A DNA stretch of 41,705 nt from JALYNX01 sp044867525. GTDB taxonomy: Bacteria > Actinomycetota > Acidimicrobiia > Spongiisociales > ZC4RG35. The number at the start of each line of letters is the position of its first letter. Within the stretch, counting starts at the first letter, position 1. The DNA is taken from assembly GCA_044867525.1 (NCBI GenBank), contig JBIOVB010000115.1, positions 1 to 41,705 on the forward strand, in the 5' to 3' direction. The notes below the pieces were generated by a model. It saw only the letters and a list, made by a program, of their open reading frames with translations. It did no database searches and was not told where the DNA came from. Shown here piece by piece: positions 38,730-41,705 of this stretch. A program made the translations under genes and the position numbers.

Positions 38730-40328
38730 GTGGGGAGAGGAGAGCAGTTCGAAATAGTCGTGGCCGGGGCCGGGCACAACAGCCTGGTGGCGGCGGCGTA
38801 CCTTTCGAAGGCGGGTCTCCGCTGCCTCGTTCTCGAGGCCCGCCCGGTGATCGGCGGCAACACTGCGACCGAGGAGCTCACCCTCCCCGGTTTTCATCAC
38901 GACACCTGCTCCACCGCCCACAACATCATCCAGGCGAGCCCGACTCTCCGCTACGACGAGCTGAACCTCGGGGAATACGGCCTGGAGTACATCCAGCCCG
39001 ATCCCGTGGTCCATCTCCCATTCCCCGATGGGACTTCGCTGACCATGTGGCACGACATCGATCGGACCGTCGCCGGGCTCGATCGCCTCTCCAGGCGGGA
39101 CGGAGCCTCCTACCGGCGGATGATGGAGGACTACGACCGGGTGAAAGGTGTGTTCGCTGCGTCGCGGTACACACCGTTCGGCCTCGGCCCCACGCTGGCG
39201 GAGAGGATGGCCGTGCATCCCGAAGGCTCCGTCTGGGCGAAACGGATCGCGGCGAGCGCCTGGGACAACATCTCGCATGAGTTCGAGCACCCTCACATCA
39301 GGGCCTTCATGTTGTGGCTGGCCTTCATGACCGTGCAGCCGCCACAGCGCCCGGGCACCGGGTCGTTGGCCTACTCCCTGGCCTTCGGGCGCCAGAGCCA
39401 GTCGTGGATCATCCCCAAGGGCGGTTCGGCGGCCTTGCCGATCGCGCTGACCCGTGTCATCGAGGCCAACGGCGGCTCGGTCCTCGCCGGACGGAGGGTG
39501 GTGAGCCTGATCCTGGACAAGAACCGCTGCGTCGGTGTCGTCGACGAGACCGGGGAGGAGCATCGGGCCTCGAAGGCGGTGCTGTCCACCATCCACATCA
39601 AGCATCTGGTGGAGATGGCGCCGGCGGAGATGTGGGGCCCGGATTTCACCACGGGTGTGGAGGAGTGGAGGGCGGGGATCTCGTTGAGCCCCGCCCACTA
39701 CGCGACTACCGAGCCGCCCGAGTTCGACACTCCCGACGGGCCGATCCGCCCCATCGCCGCCGGGGTCCCGCACTCGGTGGAGCGGATGCTCCGCATCGAA
39801 TACGACTTCCTCACCGGCTCCCTGGCGCTGGACGACCCCCCTCTGCTGGTCCTCTGCCCCACGGTTGCCGACCCGGGTCGGGCCCCGGAAGGGCATCACA
39901 CCTTGAAGGTGATCGGGTTCCATCCCTATGAGCTAGCCGGGGGCGCCGAGAGATGGGACGCGGTCAGGGACGAGGTGGCCTCGGCTCATCTCGAGCATCT
40001 CCGCCGATATGCCCCCAACCTCACCGATGACACACTGCTGGCGACCACGGTGAAGAGCCCACTCGACCTGGAGAGGATGAACGCCCACAACTGGCACGGG
40101 TCGTGTCACGGTGGGGATCAGGATCAGGCGCAGATGGGCGGGTTCCGGCCGGTCTACGGTTGGGCGCAGCATCGGATGCCCATTGCCGGGCTCTACCAGA
40201 CCGGAGCGACAACCCATCCCGGCCCCTCGGTCTCGGCGGGGCCGGGGCGCAACGCCGCCTGGATCATGCTCGACGACCTGGGCATCGACCGGGGCAAGGT
40301 CTTCGCCGACGTTGCGGCGGGCCACTAG
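38730..40328 (+). CDS. FAD-dependent oxidoreductase of the phytoene-desaturase/PYROXD2-like group
   Basis: The 532-residue product starts at GTG 38730. The FAD dinucleotide fold is VVAGAGHNSLVAAAYLSKAG (Gly13, Gly15 and the following Asn), with Glu37 in VLEARPVIGGNT. It shows the CrtI/PYROXD2 features 'HHDTCSTAHNI', 'PKGGSAALPIALTRVIEANGG' and the C-terminal second FAD-binding segment 'GLYQTGATTHPGPSVSAGPGRNAA'. Despite the name, members of this branch oxidise many substrates. There is no carotenoid gene nearby. It lies between the importer and the second LLM gene, so it probably acts on the imported compound or an early product. Confidence 0.88.
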   Translation: MGRGEQFEIVVAGAGHNSLVAAAYLSKAGLRCLVLEARPVIGGNTATEELTLPGFHHDTCSTAHNIIQASPTLRYDELNLGEYGLEYIQPDPVVHLPFPDGTSLTMWHDIDRTVAGLDRLSRRDGASYRRMMEDYDRVKGVFAASRYTPFGLGPTLAERMAVHPEGSVWAKRIAASAWDNISHEFEHPHIRAFMLWLAFMTVQPPQRPGTGSLAYSLAFGRQSQSWIIPKGGSAALPIALTRVIEANGGSVLAGRRVVSLILDKNRCVGVVDETGEEHRASKAVLSTIHIKHLVEMAPAEMWGPDFTTGVEEWRAGISLSPAHYATTEPPEFDTPDGPIRPIAAGVPHSVERMLRIEYDFLTGSLALDDPPLLVLCPTVADPGRAPEGHHTLKVIGFHPYELAGGAERWDAVRDEVASAHLEHLRRYAPNLTDDTLLATTVKSPLDLERMNAHNWHGSCHGGDQDQAQMGGFRPVYGWAQHRMPIAGLYQTGATTHPGPSVSAGPGRNAAWIMLDDLGIDRGKVFADVAAGH

Positions 40329-40337
40329 GAGGACTCA

Positions 40338-41180
40338 ATGTCCCGATTCGGCATCAAGACACCCAACCACCAGACCACCTGGGCGAACATGCTCGAGATC
40401 TGGAAGGAAGCCGACCAGACCGACATCTTCGAGTCGGCGTGGAATTGGGACCATCTCTATCCCCTCCGCAGCGACCCCCACGGGTCTTCGCTCGATGGCT
40501 GGGTGACCCTCTCGGCTCTGGCCAGGGAGACCAGCCGGATCAGGATCGGCTCCATGGTGAATGGGATGCATTTCCGCCACCCTTCGATCACGGCGAAGAT
40601 GGCGGCCACTCTCGACCACATCTCCGGCGGCCGCTCCTATCTCGGCCTGGGGGCGGGTTGGTACGAGGAGGAAGCGGAGGCCCATGGCATCGGGCTCGGC
40701 TCCATGAAGGAGCGCTTCGACCGTTTCGACGAAGGCCTCGAGGTGATCGTCAGCCTGCTCAGCAACGAGGAGACCAACTTCTCCGGTGAGTTCTACGAGC
40801 TGAAGGGGGCCCTGAGCGAGCCGAAAGCCACGCAACAGCCTCACCCGCCCATCGTCATCGGTGGGACCGGGCGAACCAGGACTCTGCGTGCGGTCGCCCG
40901 ATGGGCGCAGATGTGGGATGCGCTCATCGTGGAGCCGGCGCAATGGCTCGAGCTGCGCGAGGTACTCGAGGCTCACTGTCAGGATCTGGGGAGAGATCCG
41001 GGAGAGATCGACTTCTCGACGCACGTGCGCTACTCCAAGGGGGACGACGTTTCCAAGGTTGCCGACGAGGCGGCGAAACGCTTCGAGGTCGGGGTCGACG
41101 TGGTGATCTTCACCATGGGCAGCCCCAACGACGTCTCGATGATCGCTCCGCTGGCCGGGGCGCTGGCCGCCCTCGCCTGA
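40338..41180 (+). CDS. Luciferase-like (LLM) flavin-dependent oxidoreductase 2
   Basis: The 280-residue product has AGGAGG six bases before the ATG. It opens with RFGIKTPNHQTTWANMLEIWKEAD and has the LLM core features RIRIGSMVNGMHFRHPSITAKMAATLDHISGGRSYLGLGAGWYE and PPIVIGGTGRTRTL. It is distinct from the LLM protein at 32719. It is the last gene of the importer operon and may use FMN or F420, with the choice not readable here. It probably catalyses a hydroxylation or oxidation step on the imported substrate. Confidence 0.9.
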   Translation: MSRFGIKTPNHQTTWANMLEIWKEADQTDIFESAWNWDHLYPLRSDPHGSSLDGWVTLSALARETSRIRIGSMVNGMHFRHPSITAKMAATLDHISGGRSYLGLGAGWYEEEAEAHGIGLGSMKERFDRFDEGLEVIVSLLSNEETNFSGEFYELKGALSEPKATQQPHPPIVIGGTGRTRTLRAVARWAQMWDALIVEPAQWLELREVLEAHCQDLGRDPGEIDFSTHVRYSKGDDVSKVADEAAKRFEVGVDVVIFTMGSPNDVSMIAPLAGALAALA

Positions 41181-41241
41181 GCTCGGAGCCGCGACTCACC
41201 CACGAACCGTCATTGTCGGGGATCCGGTTTAGGTTTCGCTC

Positions 41242-41705
41242 ATGCGGAGCCGCCCGATCCTGCTCGCGCTGATCGTCACCGCGTGCACGACGACACCGGC
41301 GGACACGACCACGAGCCTGGCACCGTCCCCGACGACCTCGACCGCGACAGCCACCACGCCCACAACCGCGCCACCGGCTACCACGCCGGCGCCGACGACC
41401 ACCACCAGCGTGGACCCGGCCAATCTCACCATCGAGTCGTTCCCGGTTCCGGGCGGCTCGCATCCTCACGACGTCGCTCCTGCGGTTGACGGCGGGGTCT
41501 GGTACACGGCGCAGAACACCGGCGAGCTGGGATGGCTCGACCCTTCGAGCGGGGAGACCCGTCACATCCCCCTCGGCGCCGGATCGCAGCCCCACGGGGT
41601 GATCGTCGATGACCGGGGCACACCGTGGATCACCGACGGGGGGCTGAACGCGATCGTGTCGGTCGACCCTGCAAGCGACGAGGTGACCGTGTATCCGTTG
41701 CCCGA
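41242..41705 (+). CDS. Vgb-like beta-propeller lipoprotein, N-terminal part (runs off the window end)
   Basis: The open frame from ATG 41242 is still open at the last base (154 codons seen). The lipobox IVTAC gives a lipidated Cys15, followed by a Thr/Pro/Ala-rich linker of about 50 residues. Propeller blades of the virginiamycin-B-lyase/SMP-30 type then begin: FPVPGGSHPHDVAPAVDGGVW in pattern, then GWLDPSSGETRHIPLG, then QPHGVIVDDRGTPWITDGG. A lyase activity is not implied; most such lipoproteins have unknown function. It lies 61 bases after the LLM gene and may be a separate unit. Confidence 0.75.
   Translation, partial: MRSRPILLALIVTACTTTPADTTTSLAPSPTTSTATATTPTTAPPATTPAPTTTTSVDPANLTIESFPVPGGSHPHDVAPAVDGGVWYTAQNTGELGWLDPSSGETRHIPLGAGSQPHGVIVDDRGTPWITDGGLNAIVSVDPASDEVTVYPLP

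Noticed and set aside
38649..39923. 424-codon minus-strand open frame
   Set aside because: It is antisense to the FAD oxidoreductase with its intact FAD motif; the product has no recognisable domain.
38730..40328. Carotenoid biosynthesis gene
   Set aside because: The protein is in the wider CrtI/PYROXD2 group, but no phytoene synthase or other carotenoid gene is nearby, and it is embedded in the importer operon.
24427..41180. Naming the locus a nicotine or branched-chain amino-acid pathway
   Set aside because: Only one enzyme resembles a nicotine-pathway hydrolase, and Liv-type importers carry many substrates. The hydroxylases and amine oxidases of the known nicotine route are absent.

Overview
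The window is GC-rich DNA with dense gene packing, many GTG/TTG starts and overlapping stop/start codons. Its families (luciferase-like flavin monooxygenases, a DDN-type nitroreductase fold, beta-propeller lipoproteins, many class III nucleotide cyclases, OmpR-type two-component systems) fit an actinomycetote, perhaps an uncultured Acidimicrobiia-like lineage. The lineage is an inference from gene content; no rRNA, tRNA, transposase or phage gene is visible. Layout: 1-5000 holds the start of a secreted repeat protein (minus), a histidine-kinase-like protein lacking most of its dimerisation domain, a secreted membrane-anchored protein, a rhomboid protease, a DksA/TraR zinc-finger protein, a small membrane protein and an NAD-dependent epimerase. 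A perfect 14-bp inverted repeat separates these from 5014-12604. That stretch is rich in signalling: a ScyD/ScyE-like propeller, a membrane YheO-PAS/cyclase fusion, a large beta-propeller lipoprotein, and an operon of small membrane protein, response regulator, kinase and zinc-finger cyclase, preceded by three tandem 11-bp boxes. 12616-13630 holds a nucleotidyltransferase/XRE pair resembling a toxin-antitoxin module with GCTAT-type operator boxes, plus a 52-residue membrane protein. 13854-18836 holds a lytic transglycosylase, a holin-like membrane protein, a PQ-loop protein, and a second two-component system flanked by a PepSY protein and a lipoprotein. All three of its promoters carry TCAG-N7-TCAG boxes with exact 11-bp periodicity. 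18968-24326 holds two glyoxalase-fold proteins, a DDN-like protein, a [3Fe-4S] ferredoxin and a large cyclase/AAA/TPR regulator broken by a frameshift. The most notable region is 24427-41180, a catabolic locus. A LacI-family regulator (29399-30427) sits among six or more transcription units. Five of them, including the unit shared with the regulator's own promoter, are preceded by the same 10-bp imperfect palindrome CAATCGTTTG, which has the central CG typical of LacI-family operators. The controlled genes encode a Liv-type (HAAT) ABC importer, an FAD-dependent oxidoreductase, two luciferase-like monooxygenases, a DUF993 aldolase-like protein, a 3-hydroxyisobutyrate-dehydrogenase-like enzyme, a serine C-C hydrolase-like protein, a DMT transporter and a carboxymuconolactone-decarboxylase-like protein. 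An adjacent operon without a visible operator encodes a second such dehydrogenase, a cupin and a 2-keto-4-pentenoate-hydratase/FAH-like enzyme. Together they look like an uptake and degradation system for one unidentified small organic compound: import by the Liv-type system, flavin-dependent oxidation, C-C hydrolysis or hydration, and NAD-dependent oxidation of hydroxyacids. The substrate cannot be named from sequence alone. The window ends inside a Vgb-like beta-propeller lipoprotein.
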